A stretch of 64,000 nt of DNA from Methylobacterium symbioticum (GTDB lineage: Bacteria > Pseudomonadota > Alphaproteobacteria > Rhizobiales > Beijerinckiaceae). The stretch is taken from NCBI RefSeq assembly GCF_902141845.1, contig NZ_CABFPH010000007.1, forward strand, positions 1 through 64,000. Reading direction: 5' to 3'. The notes under the pieces are model-generated. The model was not told the origin of the DNA. It ran no database searches and saw only the letters and a list, made by a program, of their open reading frames with translations. Of the stretch, positions 40,331 to 49,260 are shown piece after piece (within the stretch, counting starts at the first letter, position 1; each line of letters begins with the position of its first letter). Both the position numbers and the translations under genes were made by a program.

Positions 40331-41248
40331 ATGGATGAGATCGGCGCCGTCGCCGTGGTGGGATGCGGTACGGTCGGTGCGAGCTGGGCGGCCCTGTTCC
40401 TTGCGCACGGAATCGACGTCTCCGCCTGGGATCCGGCCACGGGCTTTGCCGATCGCCTGCAGGCTTCGGTCGACCTCGCGCGGGCCCAGCTCGCCGAACT
40501 CGGCCTGACCGGCGCCGGCCGGCTCTGCACGCACGCGGATCTCGAGGCCGCGCTCGCGGGCGTCGGCTTCGTGCAGGAGAACGCGCCGGAGGATGAAGGC
40601 CTCAAGCGCGGCCTGCTCGCCCGGATCGATGCCAGCCTGCCGGCCGATATCCTGATCGCATCGAGCACCTCGGCGATGCTGCGGAGCCGGATCGTCGCCG
40701 ATTGCCGCCGACCGGAGCGCGTGCTCGTCGCCCATCCCTTCAACCCGCCGCATCTCGTCCCGCTCGTCGAGATCGTTGCGGGTGGCGAAACGGCTGCGGA
40801 GCGAGCGGCCGCCATCTACGCCCGGCTCGGGCGTCGGCCGGTGATCCTGCGCCGAGAGATGCCGGGCCATATCGCCAATCGCCTCGCCTCGGCGCTCTAC
40901 CGCGAGGCCGTGAACCTCGTCGCGGAGGGTGTGGCGAGCGTGGCCGATATCGACGCCGCCCTCTGCAACGGGCCTGGCCTGCGCTGGTCGGCGATGGGGC
41001 CGCACATGACCTACCATCTCGGCGGTGGGGCCGGGGGGATCCGACATTACCTCGACCATCTCGGGCCGAGCCAGGAGCTGCGCTGGGCGAGCCTCGGGAC
41101 GCCGCGTCTCACCGACACGGTCAAAGCGGCCATCGTGGCTGGTGTCGAGGCGGAGGCTGCCGGCCGCACCGTGGCGGAGCTGGAGGCGCGGCGCGACCGT
41201 GCGCTGATCGAGGTCCTCAAGGCCCGGACCGAGGTCGCGGGGCGCTGA
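40331..41248 (+). CDS. 3-hydroxyacyl-CoA/carnitine dehydrogenase-family enzyme
   Basis: 305-residue NAD-dependent dehydrogenase of the HAD family that includes 3-hydroxybutyryl-CoA, L-gulonate and L-carnitine dehydrogenases. N-terminal fold VAVVGCGTVGASWAALFL; catalytic Ser in IASSTSAM and His in VAHPFNPPHLVPLVE; C-terminal NRLASALYREAVNLVAEG. The absence of a second C-terminal repeat and the PLVE wording are more like carnitine or gulonate dehydrogenase than fatty-acid enzymes. GGAG precedes the ATG. It diverges from the importer operon, so both may handle the same compound (inference). Confidence 0.85.
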   Translation: MDEIGAVAVVGCGTVGASWAALFLAHGIDVSAWDPATGFADRLQASVDLARAQLAELGLTGAGRLCTHADLEAALAGVGFVQENAPEDEGLKRGLLARIDASLPADILIASSTSAMLRSRIVADCRRPERVLVAHPFNPPHLVPLVEIVAGGETAAERAAAIYARLGRRPVILRREMPGHIANRLASALYREAVNLVAEGVASVADIDAALCNGPGLRWSAMGPHMTYHLGGGAGGIRHYLDHLGPSQELRWASLGTPRLTDTVKAAIVAGVEAEAAGRTVAELEARRDRALIEVLKARTEVAGR

Positions 41249-41258
41249 CGCTCCGAGA

Positions 41259-41975
41259 TCAGCCTGCGCGCCGACCGCAGCGCACATACGATGCGGTGCC
41301 CTTGGCGCTCGACCAGGTCAGGCGGTCGCCCTCCACGAGGAGGCGCACCTGCGAGGACCAGCGGCGGCCACGGTCGCTGCACTCCGCAGCCGTGACCCAG
41401 GCATTTCCGACGCGGTGGCCGTCATGGAAGGTGCAGACGGTACGGCCGGCCTTCGCTCGCTCCGGGGTGATCGTAGCTTGATAGTAGCCGCGGCGGCGGT
41501 GACGGGCGCCGCAGGCCGCGGCGTTCGGCCCCCAGACCCCGATATGGTCCAGCCGCTCGGCCGCCATCCGCTCGGTGGGCGGGGCCGTCGCCGCCGCTTC
41601 GGGCAGGGCTCCCGTCCGGCCGGGCTGAGCCGGGGACTCGGCGGAGGTCACGCGGGCCGTGGAGGCGTGCGCGGCGGTCGGAGGATCGGCCGGGGGCGTC
41701 GAGGCGGCGCGCGGCTCGTCGAGCCCGTAGGCGACGCGACGGGCCGCCTGCAACGGGGCGGAGCCCGCTGCGGGGAAATCGAGCCCGGTCGCGGCCTCCC
41801 GGTCCGCGGCTGCGGCGCGGCGCAGGGGCGGATCCTCGGTCAGGAAGATCGCGCTGTAGGCGAGGAAGGCGCCCCAGCCCGCTGCGAGCGCGAGCAGAAT
41901 GGCGCGCCAGCCGCGGCCACCGCCGCGCCGTCCCGCCTCCTTGCCCAGGGGTCCCGAATCGAGACCCGCCGCCAT
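41259..41975 (-). CDS. Membrane-anchored protein with conserved C-terminal Cys domain, unknown function
   Basis: 238 residues: a short cytoplasmic start, one membrane span at about 25-42 (AILLALAAGWGAFLAYSAIF), a long Ala/Pro-rich linker, and a C-terminal domain of about 95 residues (VWGPNAAACGARHRRRG, TVCTFHDGHRVGNAWVTAAEC, SYVRCGRRAG) with four cysteines suited to disulfides in the periplasm. I cannot name the family. The ATG at 41975 has a GGGGGAG site; it follows the oxygenase gene by 21 bp, so they are probably co-transcribed. Confidence 0.7.
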   Translation of the reverse strand: MAAGLDSGPLGKEAGRRGGGRGWRAILLALAAGWGAFLAYSAIFLTEDPPLRRAAAADREAATGLDFPAAGSAPLQAARRVAYGLDEPRAASTPPADPPTAAHASTARVTSAESPAQPGRTGALPEAAATAPPTERMAAERLDHIGVWGPNAAACGARHRRRGYYQATITPERAKAGRTVCTFHDGHRVGNAWVTAAECSDRGRRWSSQVRLLVEGDRLTWSSAKGTASYVRCGRRAG

Positions 41976-41996
41976 GACCGCTCCCCCGCTCATGTC

Positions 41997-42629
41997 TCAG
42001 CGTCCGAAGATGCCCTTGAGGAACTGCGCCGTGCGGTTTCGCTTCTTCTTCCGCTCCAGCTCGGCCGCATCCTTCAACCAAGCGACCTGGACCACGCGCC
42101 GCTCGCCCTCGAAGGGCTCGTGACCGTGCCAGGAATTGTCCGCTCGCAGGAACGCGAACATCGTGCCCATCGTCGGCGGAACCTCGACGGCGAAGGGCTC
42201 GTAGTTCTTGCCGTCGTAGAGAACCCGCAGGCGGCCGGCGGCCGGCGCGGACCAGGCGTCGTTCATGTAGACGAGCAGGGTGAGCACCTTCGACGGACCG
42301 TCCGTGTGGATCGAGCCGTATTTGAGCTGCGAGCGCTTCATGATGGTCGTCAGGCGCGGGCACGCGACGAGGTCGATGCCGAACTTCTCGCCGAGGATCG
42401 CGGAGAAGGCGTCGCTCTCCAGCTCGTCGATCAACGCCTTGAAGCGGCCCTTCAGGGCGACCTCGTCCACCGTCAGGTAGCCGGGCTTGGCGATATCGGG
42501 AAAATCGGCGCGGATCGCGTCGATCGACTCGGGCTTCAGCACGTTGGTGCCGAGCGTGAAGGCGTAGGGCTCATGGCTCACGGGCGCGGCCCGGACGGCG
42601 TCGAGATCGAGAATCGAGAGAGCGGACAT
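41997..42629 (-). CDS. 2-oxoglutarate/Fe(II)-dependent oxygenase
   Basis: 210 residues with the facial triad HTD (in YGSIHTDGPSKV) and a distal His and Arg in NSWHGHEPFEGERRVVQ, the pattern of prolyl-4-hydroxylase-like oxygenases. The N-terminal half has no signal peptide, so it acts in the cytoplasm, and the C-terminal tail is basic (AELERKKKRNRTAQFLKG). The target, protein or small molecule, is unknown. It precedes a membrane-anchored protein gene in the same transcript. Confidence 0.85.
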   Translation of the reverse strand: MSALSILDLDAVRAAPVSHEPYAFTLGTNVLKPESIDAIRADFPDIAKPGYLTVDEVALKGRFKALIDELESDAFSAILGEKFGIDLVACPRLTTIMKRSQLKYGSIHTDGPSKVLTLLVYMNDAWSAPAAGRLRVLYDGKNYEPFAVEVPPTMGTMFAFLRADNSWHGHEPFEGERRVVQVAWLKDAAELERKKKRNRTAQFLKGIFGR

Positions 42630-42696
42630 CGCAGAACACCAGTCCTCGCGGCGGGGGCAGGTCAAGCAGCGGCGCCGGTCCCATCCCGTCCCGTGT

Positions 42697-42712
42697 TCAA
42701 CGAAATGTTAAC
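42697..42712. promoter_or_regulatory. Possible CtrA-like box upstream of the oxygenase gene
   Basis: TCAA-N7-TTAAC, one mismatch from the CtrA consensus, in the divergent region between the oxygenase gene and the next secreted-protein gene. Weaker evidence than the flhA box because there is no known link to the cell cycle. Confidence 0.35.
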
Positions 42713-42916
42713 CGGGTCTCTGCGCCTGCAAATTCCAAATCAGCCGATTACGGCGGCGCCACGGCGAATTGTGTTGCGCTGGCGCGCGCGGGTGACACCC
42801 AGGCCCTTCCCGGGGCCTGCGGAAACTGCCATGCTTAACCGTGGGAGAGGGATGCGCGACCCGCGCGGCCTCACCCAGAGTTCACGTGCGTTCCGAGGCA
42901 CTTGGCCATTTTCTCG

Positions 42917-43237
42917 ATGCGACGCTTCGTCAGCGCCCTTCTGCTCGGCCTCACCGCCAGTGCCTCCGCCGTCGCGCAAGGGCGACCCGCTTCCCCATCC
43001 GCCCCACCCGCGGCGACGCAACGCCTCGTCTGCGCCGAGGCGATGGCGCTGGTGAAGCGCGAGGGCGAGATCACCATCCCGACCGGCCGGGGCACGGCGG
43101 AGCGCCTGGTGCGCGACCGCTCCTTCTGCGAGTTCTCAGAGGTCGCGGAGCTGCGGTTCCTGCCCACGCGGGACAACCCGCAATGCCCGGTCGGCTATCG
43201 CTGCCGCGAGCCGGGTTTCGAGGAGTGGAACTGGTAG
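42917..43237 (+). CDS. Small secreted Cys-containing protein of unknown function
   Basis: 106 residues starting MRRFVSALLLGLTASASAVA-Q, a signal peptide. The remainder holds four cysteines (RLVCAEA, RSFCEFS, NPQCPVGYRC) spaced for two disulfides, and ends REPGFEEWNW. I do not recognise a family. The start at 42917 gives the signal peptide directly; a TTG five codons earlier is less likely. Confidence 0.65.
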   Translation: MRRFVSALLLGLTASASAVAQGRPASPSAPPAATQRLVCAEAMALVKREGEITIPTGRGTAERLVRDRSFCEFSEVAELRFLPTRDNPQCPVGYRCREPGFEEWNW

Positions 43238-43384
43238 GCGGGGCGATCGGTCGCCCGGGCCTTGCCAAAGTTTCACGGGACAGGGCGCCCCGTGTGCCAC
43301 TATCTCGCCACGACGCGCCGTCACTGGCGCTGACGACGGCCGCGGGCTGACAGCCCCGGCCTCGGGACTATGGGAGAGACGCGC

Positions 43385-45496
43385 GTGGCCGCACTCAGAA
43401 CCGGTCTGGGCTTCCAGGCTGCGCTCACCGCACTTGTCGCCCTGGTGCTGCTGGCGGTGCCGGGGATCCCGTCGCCCCCGCTCTACGTCTCGCTCGCGGG
43501 CTTCGCGATGGCGGGCATCCTCATCGCCTCGGCGAACCTCTCCGCCTATCTCAAGGTCTTCGTCTCGGTCTACGGCATCGGCTACCTGCTGCTCGCGGGC
43601 GCCAAGACCGTGGCCGCCCTGGACCTGCTGCCCGCCGTCGTCGCCGCGCTCCTGCCGCCCGCCTTCGCGGCGACCGGCGCCGTGGTCTTCGCCGGCATCG
43701 TACTCGCGATTTCCCACTGGAAGCCGATCCGCGACATCACTCTCATCGCTGACCCGTACTTCGCCAACCGCGACGCGCCGACCAAGGAGATCGGTCTGTT
43801 CCGCTGGTTCGGCCGCACGGAGGGCCAGATCGGCCAGCGGCTCGTGGCGTTGTCGATCTTCGTCAACTTCGCCGACGTGGCGCTGACCCTGCGGTTCAAC
43901 TTCTTCTACCGCGACCTCTACAACACCCTGCAGGAGCTCAACGCGGAAGCGTTCTGGCATCAGGTGCTGTGGATCTTCATCCCGCTCGCGATCCTCAACA
44001 TCGTGATCGGCATGGTCGACCTGTTCGTCGATTCCTCGCTGCACATCCGCTGGCGCACCTGGCTGACGCACAGCCTCTACGAGCGTTGGCTCGGCAAGGG
44101 CACGCATTACCGCATCCCGTTCATCGACGAGCAGGCCGACAACCCGGATCAGCGTATCCAGCAGGACGTCAACGCCTTCATCCAGCAGACGGCGAGCCTG
44201 TCGATCCGGCTGCTCAGCCAGGCCGCGCAGCTCGTCTCCTTCATCGTCATCCTGTGGACGCTGTCGCGCGACTTCGTGCTGCCCTTCACCGACGCGGTGA
44301 TCCCCGGCTTCCTGGTCTGGCTCGTCATCGCCTACGCGGTGGTCGGCACCTGGCTCACCCACATCATCGGCAAGCCGCTGATCGGCCTCAACTTCCGCCA
44401 GGAGCAGGTCGAGGCGGACTTCCGCTTCTCGCTGGCCCGCAACCGCATCTATTCCGAGCAGATCGCGCTCCTGCGCGGCGAGCGCGCCGAGGCCTCGCGC
44501 CTGGCCACGATCTTCCATACCGTGATCGACAACTACGTCGACATCATCTATCGGCGCATCAAGCTGATCGCCTTCACCTTCAGCTACCGGCAGGCGAGCG
44601 CCGTCTTCCCGCTCATCATCGCGGCGCCATCCTTCTTCTCGAAGAAGATCACTCTCGGCACCCTGCAGCAGACTTCGGACGCCTTCGGCAACGTCCAGAA
44701 CGCGCTGAACTTCTTCGTCACCAGCTACATCACGCTGGCCTCCTACCGGGCGAACACCATCCGTCTCGGCTCCTTCAAGCGGGCGATGACCAAGGCCGAG
44801 GCGCTCTCGGCCGCCGGCTACGGCCTCGCCCAGGGCAATGACACCGCCGGGCCGGTCACGGCGCGCGGCCTGACGCTCGCCCTTCCCGACGGGCGCGAGA
44901 TCGTGAAGGCCGACGAACTCACCTTCCGGACCGGCGGCGCGACCCTGGTCACCGGCCCGTCGGGCTCGGGCAAATCGACCCTGTTCCGGGCGATCGCCGG
45001 GATCTGGCCGTTCGGCAAGGGCCGGATCGACGTGCCGGCGGGGCAATCGGCCCTGCTCCTGCCGCAGCGGCCCTACCTGCCGCTCGGGACGCTCCGGGGT
45101 GCCGTCGTCTATCCCAACACCATCGACCAGTTCACCGACGAGGCGATCCGCGAGGCGCTGGTCGCGGCCCAGCTCCCGCAGCTCGCCGACCGACTCGACG
45201 AGGTCGACAGCTGGGACCGCCGCCTCTCGGGCGGCGAGCAGCAGCGCCTCGCCATCGCCCGCGCGCTGCTCGCCAAGCCGCAATGGCTGTTCCTCGACGA
45301 GGCGACCGCGGCTCTGGACGAGCCGAGCGAGGCCGCGATCTACAGGATGCTGCGCGAGCGCCTGCCCGGCACCACCATCGTCTCGATCGGCCACCGCTCG
45401 ACGCTGCACGGCCTGCACGACCGTCGCGTCGACATGCAGCCGGAGGCGGGCCTGTTCGCGCCGCGCGAGGTGCGCATGACCGTTCCGGCGGAGTAG
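43385..45496 (+). CDS. ABC transporter, SbmA/BacA-like membrane domain fused to ATPase
   Basis: A 703-residue fused transporter. The first 480 residues contain an N-terminal set of about three spans and then a SbmA/BacA-type membrane domain ([38 protein letters not shown]). The C-terminal ATPase has Walker [12 protein letters not shown], signature [16 protein letters not shown], Walker [14 protein letters not shown] and H-loop SIGHRST. This ABCD-like layout is used for vitamin B12, peptides or very-long-chain acyl compounds. A GTG at 43385 with GGGAG upstream is preferred; an ATG 5 codons earlier lacks one. Confidence 0.87.
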   Translation: MAALRTGLGFQAALTALVALVLLAVPGIPSPPLYVSLAGFAMAGILIASANLSAYLKVFVSVYGIGYLLLAGAKTVAALDLLPAVVAALLPPAFAATGAVVFAGIVLAISHWKPIRDITLIADPYFANRDAPTKEIGLFRWFGRTEGQIGQRLVALSIFVNFADVALTLRFNFFYRDLYNTLQELNAEAFWHQVLWIFIPLAILNIVIGMVDLFVDSSLHIRWRTWLTHSLYERWLGKGTHYRIPFIDEQADNPDQRIQQDVNAFIQQTASLSIRLLSQAAQLVSFIVILWTLSRDFVLPFTDAVIPGFLVWLVIAYAVVGTWLTHIIGKPLIGLNFRQEQVEADFRFSLARNRIYSEQIALLRGERAEASRLATIFHTVIDNYVDIIYRRIKLIAFTFSYRQASAVFPLIIAAPSFFSKKITLGTLQQTSDAFGNVQNALNFFVTSYITLASYRANTIRLGSFKRAMTKAEALSAAGYGLAQGNDTAGPVTARGLTLALPDGREIVKADELTFRTGGATLVTGPSGSGKSTLFRAIAGIWPFGKGRIDVPAGQSALLLPQRPYLPLGTLRGAVVYPNTIDQFTDEAIREALVAAQLPQLADRLDEVDSWDRRLSGGEQQRLAIARALLAKPQWLFLDEATAALDEPSEAAIYRMLRERLPGTTIVSIGHRSTLHGLHDRRVDMQPEAGLFAPREVRMTVPAE

Positions 45497-45633
45497 GGCG
45501 GCGGGTTTCCGGCCCGTTGTGCGGCCCGCGCCACGCGGCCGGCACGGAACCTGCGGGGCAGGGCGTGTCATGCGCCTGTCACCCGCACATGCTTCGCAGC
45601 CCGGCCCGCTTCCGATAGAAAGGCGCCCGCGCA

Positions 45634-45652
45634 GACGGCGTCCGACGCCGTC
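45634..45652. promoter_or_regulatory. Palindrome in the argB leader
   Basis: GACGGCGTC-C-GACGCCGTC, two perfect 9-bp arms, ending 21 bp before the argB start codon. It may be an operator or an RNA hairpin close to the ribosome binding site; argB control by arginine is plausible but not shown. Confidence 0.45.
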
Positions 45653-45673
45653 CGCGCCCCGCAGAGGACCGCG

Positions 45674-46567
45674 ATGACCGAACTGCCGAACGTCCACGTG
45701 CGCGCCGAAGTACTGGCCCAGGCGCTGCCCCACATGCAGCGCTACGATCAGGAGATCGTGGTCATCAAGTATGGCGGCCACGCCATGGGCGACCGCGCTG
45801 CGGCGGAGGACTTCGCCGAGGACATCGTGCTTCTGGAGCAGTCCGGCCTGAAGCCGATCGTGGTCCATGGCGGCGGCCCGCAGATCGGGAAGATGCTCGA
45901 CCGGCTCGGCATCCAGTCCGAGTTCCGTGGCGGGCTGCGCGTCACCGACGAGGCGACCGTCGAGGTCGTCGAGATGGTCCTGGCCGGCTCGATCAACAAG
46001 CAGATCGTCGGCTGGATCTCGGCCGAGGGCGGCCGGGCCATCGGCCTGTGCGGCAAGGACGGCAACATGGTCCGCGCCAAGCGCGCGATGAAGACCGTGA
46101 AGGATCCCGGCAGCGACATCGAGCAGGTGGTCGATCTCGGCTTGGTGGGCGAGCCGGAGCATGTCGAGCGCGGCGTCCTCGACGCGGTGCTCAAGGCCGA
46201 GCTGATCCCAGTTCTCGCCCCCGTCGCCTACGGCGCCGACGGCCAGACCTACAACGTCAACGCCGACACCTTCGCGGGCGCCATCGCCGGCGCGCTGCGG
46301 GCCAAGCGCCTGCTTCTGCTGACCGACGTGCCGGGCGTGCTCGACAAGGACAAGAAGCTGATCCCCGAGCTCACGGTGGAGGATTGTCGGCGCCTCATCG
46401 CCGACGGCACCATCACCGGCGGCATGATCCCGAAGATCGAGACCTGCATCTACGCCATCGACCAGGGCGTCGAGGCGGTGGTCATCCTCAACGGCAAGGT
46501 GAACCATGCCGTGCTGCTCGAGCTCTTCACCGATTACGGCGCTGGCACCCTGATCCGCAGGGGCTGA
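45674..46567 (+). CDS. argB: Acetylglutamate kinase
   Basis: Second step of arginine synthesis (297 aa). Motifs: [12 protein letters not shown] at the phosphate loop, [47 protein letters not shown] and [17 protein letters not shown] precedes the ATG. Length and motifs match the hexameric, arginine-inhibited type rather than the short E. coli type. It precedes the HAD gene on the same strand with a hairpin between. Confidence 0.97.
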   Translation: MTELPNVHVRAEVLAQALPHMQRYDQEIVVIKYGGHAMGDRAAAEDFAEDIVLLEQSGLKPIVVHGGGPQIGKMLDRLGIQSEFRGGLRVTDEATVEVVEMVLAGSINKQIVGWISAEGGRAIGLCGKDGNMVRAKRAMKTVKDPGSDIEQVVDLGLVGEPEHVERGVLDAVLKAELIPVLAPVAYGADGQTYNVNADTFAGAIAGALRAKRLLLLTDVPGVLDKDKKLIPELTVEDCRRLIADGTITGGMIPKIETCIYAIDQGVEAVVILNGKVNHAVLLELFTDYGAGTLIRRG

Positions 46568-46579
46568 GCCGATCCCCTC

Positions 46580-46607
46580 CGCGGCCGGGGGCACCCGCTC
46601 CCGGCCG
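46580..46607 (+). terminator. Hairpin after argB
   Basis: GCGGCCGGG and CCCGGCCGC, a 9-bp stem with a 10-base loop, 13 bp after the argB stop. There is no T run; it might attenuate or end the argB transcript before the HAD gene. Confidence 0.5.
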
Positions 46608-46625
46608 CATCACTCCGAGTGAGAC

Positions 46626-47363
46626 GTGTACCTACCTGATACGTGCCACTTCACCACCGGCGACGCCCGCGGCTTCGACCAGGTGGACACCTGGGTGTTC
46701 GACCTCGACAACACCCTCTATCCCAGCGACGCGATGGTCTGGCCGCAGGTCGACGAGCGGATCACGCTCTATGTCATGCGCCTCTACGGCCTCGACGGCC
46801 TCTCGGCCCGAGCCCTGCAGAAGCATTTCTACCACCGCTATGGCACGACCCTGAAGGCGCTGATGATCGAAGAAGGCGTCGATCCGCACGACTTCCTCGA
46901 CTTCGCCCACGACATCGACCACTCGACCATCAAGCTCGATCCGGCGCTCGGCGACGCCATCGAGCGCCTGCCCGGGCGCAAGCTGATCCTCACCAACGGC
47001 TCACGCCGCCATGCCGAGCGGGTGGCGGAGAAGCTTGGCATCCTCAGCCATTTCGAGGATGTGTTCGACATCGCCGCGGCCGATTTCGTGCCGAAGCCCG
47101 AGCGCACCACCTACGAGCGCTTCCTCGACCGCCACGGCATCGACCCGGCCCGCTCGGCCCTCTTCGAGGACATCGCCCGCAACCTCGTGGTGCCACACGA
47201 TCTCGGCATGGCGACCGTGCTGGTCGTCCCCAAGGTCGCCGATCCCTACCGGGAGGCCTTCGAGCAGGAGGCGGTGCAGGAGCCGCATATCGACTACATC
47301 ACCGACGACCTTGCCGGCTTCCTCGGGGGCTGCGTGCTGCCGACGGCGGCGCAGCGGTCGTGA
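46626..47363 (+). CDS. Pyrimidine 5'-nucleotidase-like HAD hydrolase
   Basis: 245-residue HAD phosphatase with nucleophile motif WVFDLDNTLYPSD, motif II LTNGS, K in DFVPKPERTTYE and motif IV LFEDIARNLVVPHDLGM. This wording matches the SDT1/pyrimidine 5'-nucleotidase group. It begins at a GTG close after a GAGTGAG site. The next gene overlaps its stop by 4 nt (GTGA), so they are coupled. Confidence 0.88.
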   Translation: MYLPDTCHFTTGDARGFDQVDTWVFDLDNTLYPSDAMVWPQVDERITLYVMRLYGLDGLSARALQKHFYHRYGTTLKALMIEEGVDPHDFLDFAHDIDHSTIKLDPALGDAIERLPGRKLILTNGSRRHAERVAEKLGILSHFEDVFDIAAADFVPKPERTTYERFLDRHGIDPARSALFEDIARNLVVPHDLGMATVLVVPKVADPYREAFEQEAVQEPHIDYITDDLAGFLGGCVLPTAAQRS

Positions 47364-47770
47364 GCGCGCTCGCGGGCGCCAGGGCGCCGAGCCTCGCCGA
47401 AATCGAGGAACTCGCCGACGCGGCCTTCGCCGCCCTGCCCGAGGGCTTCCGGCGCCTCTGCGCGGGCGTGCGCATCGTCGTGGACGACTTCCCCGACGAG
47501 GAGACGCTTATCGAGATGGCGTGCGAGAGCGAATTCGACCTGCTCGGCCTGTTCCGCGGCGTCGGCCTCGCGCAGTCGGGCGAGGTGGTGACGGGCCAGA
47601 TGCCGAACGCCGTCTGGCTCTACCGGCGCCCGCTCCTCGACTACTGGGCCGAGCACGACGAGACCCTGGGCCATCTCGTGGCGCATGTGCTGATCCACGA
47701 GATCGGCCACCATTTCGGCCTGTCGGACGACGACATGGCCCGGATCGAGGACGAGGCCGAGATCGGCTGA
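47360..47770 (+). CDS. Small zinc metallopeptidase-like protein (zincin type)
   Basis: 136 residues with a C-terminal HEIGHHFGLSDDDM motif, the HExxH zinc site plus a downstream acidic ligand, as in the COG3824 family of short putative Zn proteases. The N-terminal half (GARAPSLAEIEELADAAFA) is helical. The GTG start overlaps the stop of the HAD gene. Its peptide target is unknown. Confidence 0.85.
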   Translation: MSALAGARAPSLAEIEELADAAFAALPEGFRRLCAGVRIVVDDFPDEETLIEMACESEFDLLGLFRGVGLAQSGEVVTGQMPNAVWLYRRPLLDYWAEHDETLGHLVAHVLIHEIGHHFGLSDDDMARIEDEAEIG

Positions 47771-47776
47771 AACCCC

Positions 47777-47885
47777 GGGTGTCGAGAGGGATCATCCCTC
47801 TCGCGGGGTGCCGGCGCGGCGCCCCGGCGTCATCCCAGGGCTTCGCCCTGGACCCACCAAAGGGGTGCCCCCTTTGGGAGCCCGG
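47777..47885. repeat. Dispersed intergenic hairpin repeat, copy 2
   Basis: Begins with GTGTCGAGAGGGATCATCCC and ends with CCAAAGGGG...CCCCTTTGGG, as in copy 1 at 19638, but with a different middle (CCGGCGCGGCGCCCCGG) and the module CAGGGCTTCGCCCTG. It lies between the stop codons of convergent genes. Confidence 0.8.
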
Positions 47886-47891
47886 ACGTGA

Positions 47892-49130
47892 TCAGCCCGC
47901 CCCGCCCTCGTGGATCCGGCGCAGGCGGCTGACCTTCGGGCGGCTGGTGCGGAACTGGCCCCGCTCGATCGCCACGAAGACGAGGACGGTCATCGCGAGC
48001 GCCGTCAGCCACCAGACCACGGTGAGCCCGACGCCGATGCAGGCCACCGTGAAGGCGGAGGCGAAGGCCGCCATCGCCCCGGGGACGAGGACCGGCACGT
48101 CGCGGCCGGCGCGCCGCACCGAGGCGTAGAGCGCGAAGGCTGCGGCCAGCGCCCCGACGACGCCGAGTTCGTACCAGAACTCGAACAGGGCCGTGGTCGG
48201 CGCGTTCATCGGCACGAGTCCGACGAAGCGGCCGCGGAGCGCCGTCTCGAAGCCGTGGCCGGTGATCAGCCGCACAGGCTCGGTCGTCACGACCTTCTGC
48301 CAGCTCTTGAGCGAGAGAACCCCCGGCGCGAGCGGTCCGAACAGGGCGGAGCCGATCGGACGCGCCACGAAGGGCAGGAGCGGTGCGGCGGCCAGCAGCC
48401 CCGCCGTCACGCCCGCCGTGAGCAGTGTGCCCAGGCGCGGTCGGAAGCTCGTCACCGCGAAGGCGACCGCTCCGACCGCGAGCGCCACGATCTGCGTGAC
48501 GTTCGGCGAGGCGACGAGTGCGCCGGCCACGAGCAACGCCACCGCCAGCGCCTCGCGGTCGCGCCGCCGCGAGCGCAGCCACGCCACCGCCGGCCAGACG
48601 AGGAGGGCCAGCAGCGTCAGGCCGCGGCCGAGCGCGCTGTCGTCGTCGGACCCACCCTGGATCAGGCTGTCGCCGAACAGGCCGAGCACGATGGCGACGA
48701 GGGCCGCGGCCGTGACGCCGAGGGGCAGGAGATAGAGGTTGGCCGAGCGCATCCGGTCGGGCAGCGAGAAGTAGCCGAGCAGCGTCAGGCCGATCACCGC
48801 TGCGAGGTTGGCGAGCCGTTCGGCCGCCGCCGAGAGGAAGGGCGTCCAGGCGAGCGAGAGGGCCGACCACAGAATCACCAGCATGCCCGCCAGGAAGGCG
48901 GCCGAGCGCAGGAGCCGCGTCCCAGCCGGGCGCAGGGCGCGCTGGCGCCCGTCGATGGCGCTTGCGATGACGAGGAGCACGACGGCGATCGGCGCGATGA
49001 TCACGGAGGCGCGGCGCGCCACCTGCGCGGTCACCGGCACCACCACGAACAGCCCGAAGAAGCCCACACGCCGGAGCAGAGCTGCCGCATCGAGCGCCGG
49101 ATCGACAATCGGTTGGGGCGCGCGCGGCAT
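47892..49130 (-). CDS. O-antigen ligase-like membrane protein
   Basis: 412 residues with about ten to eleven hydrophobic spans and a periplasmic loop in the C-terminal half (around LITGHGFETALRGRFVGLVP, then APTTALFEFWYELG). The layout and the short GHGF...H-free loop resemble Wzy/WaaL-type ligases or polymerases for surface sugars. No sugar-transfer residue can be named with confidence. The gene stands alone on the minus strand and is convergent with the zincin gene. Confidence 0.7.
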   Translation of the reverse strand: MPRAPQPIVDPALDAAALLRRVGFFGLFVVVPVTAQVARRASVIIAPIAVVLLVIASAIDGRQRALRPAGTRLLRSAAFLAGMLVILWSALSLAWTPFLSAAAERLANLAAVIGLTLLGYFSLPDRMRSANLYLLPLGVTAAALVAIVLGLFGDSLIQGGSDDDSALGRGLTLLALLVWPAVAWLRSRRRDREALAVALLVAGALVASPNVTQIVALAVGAVAFAVTSFRPRLGTLLTAGVTAGLLAAAPLLPFVARPIGSALFGPLAPGVLSLKSWQKVVTTEPVRLITGHGFETALRGRFVGLVPMNAPTTALFEFWYELGVVGALAAAFALYASVRRAGRDVPVLVPGAMAAFASAFTVACIGVGLTVVWWLTALAMTVLVFVAIERGQFRTSRPKVSRLRRIHEGGAG

Positions 49131-49260
49131 GGGGCGACTCTGCGGATCGACCCGGCGCGATCACGGCCGCCGCGCGCAGGTCCGACTCCCTCCCTAGTGC
49201 AAGGAGCAGGCTCGATGCTGTAGATGTCCGGTCACACCGTGCGCGCAGGTTGCGCCGGGA

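Noticed and set aside
43136-46594. A 1152-codon open frame antisense to the ABC transporter and argB
   Set aside because: Rich in Asp, Arg, Gly, His without domains; both genes on the other strand are certain.
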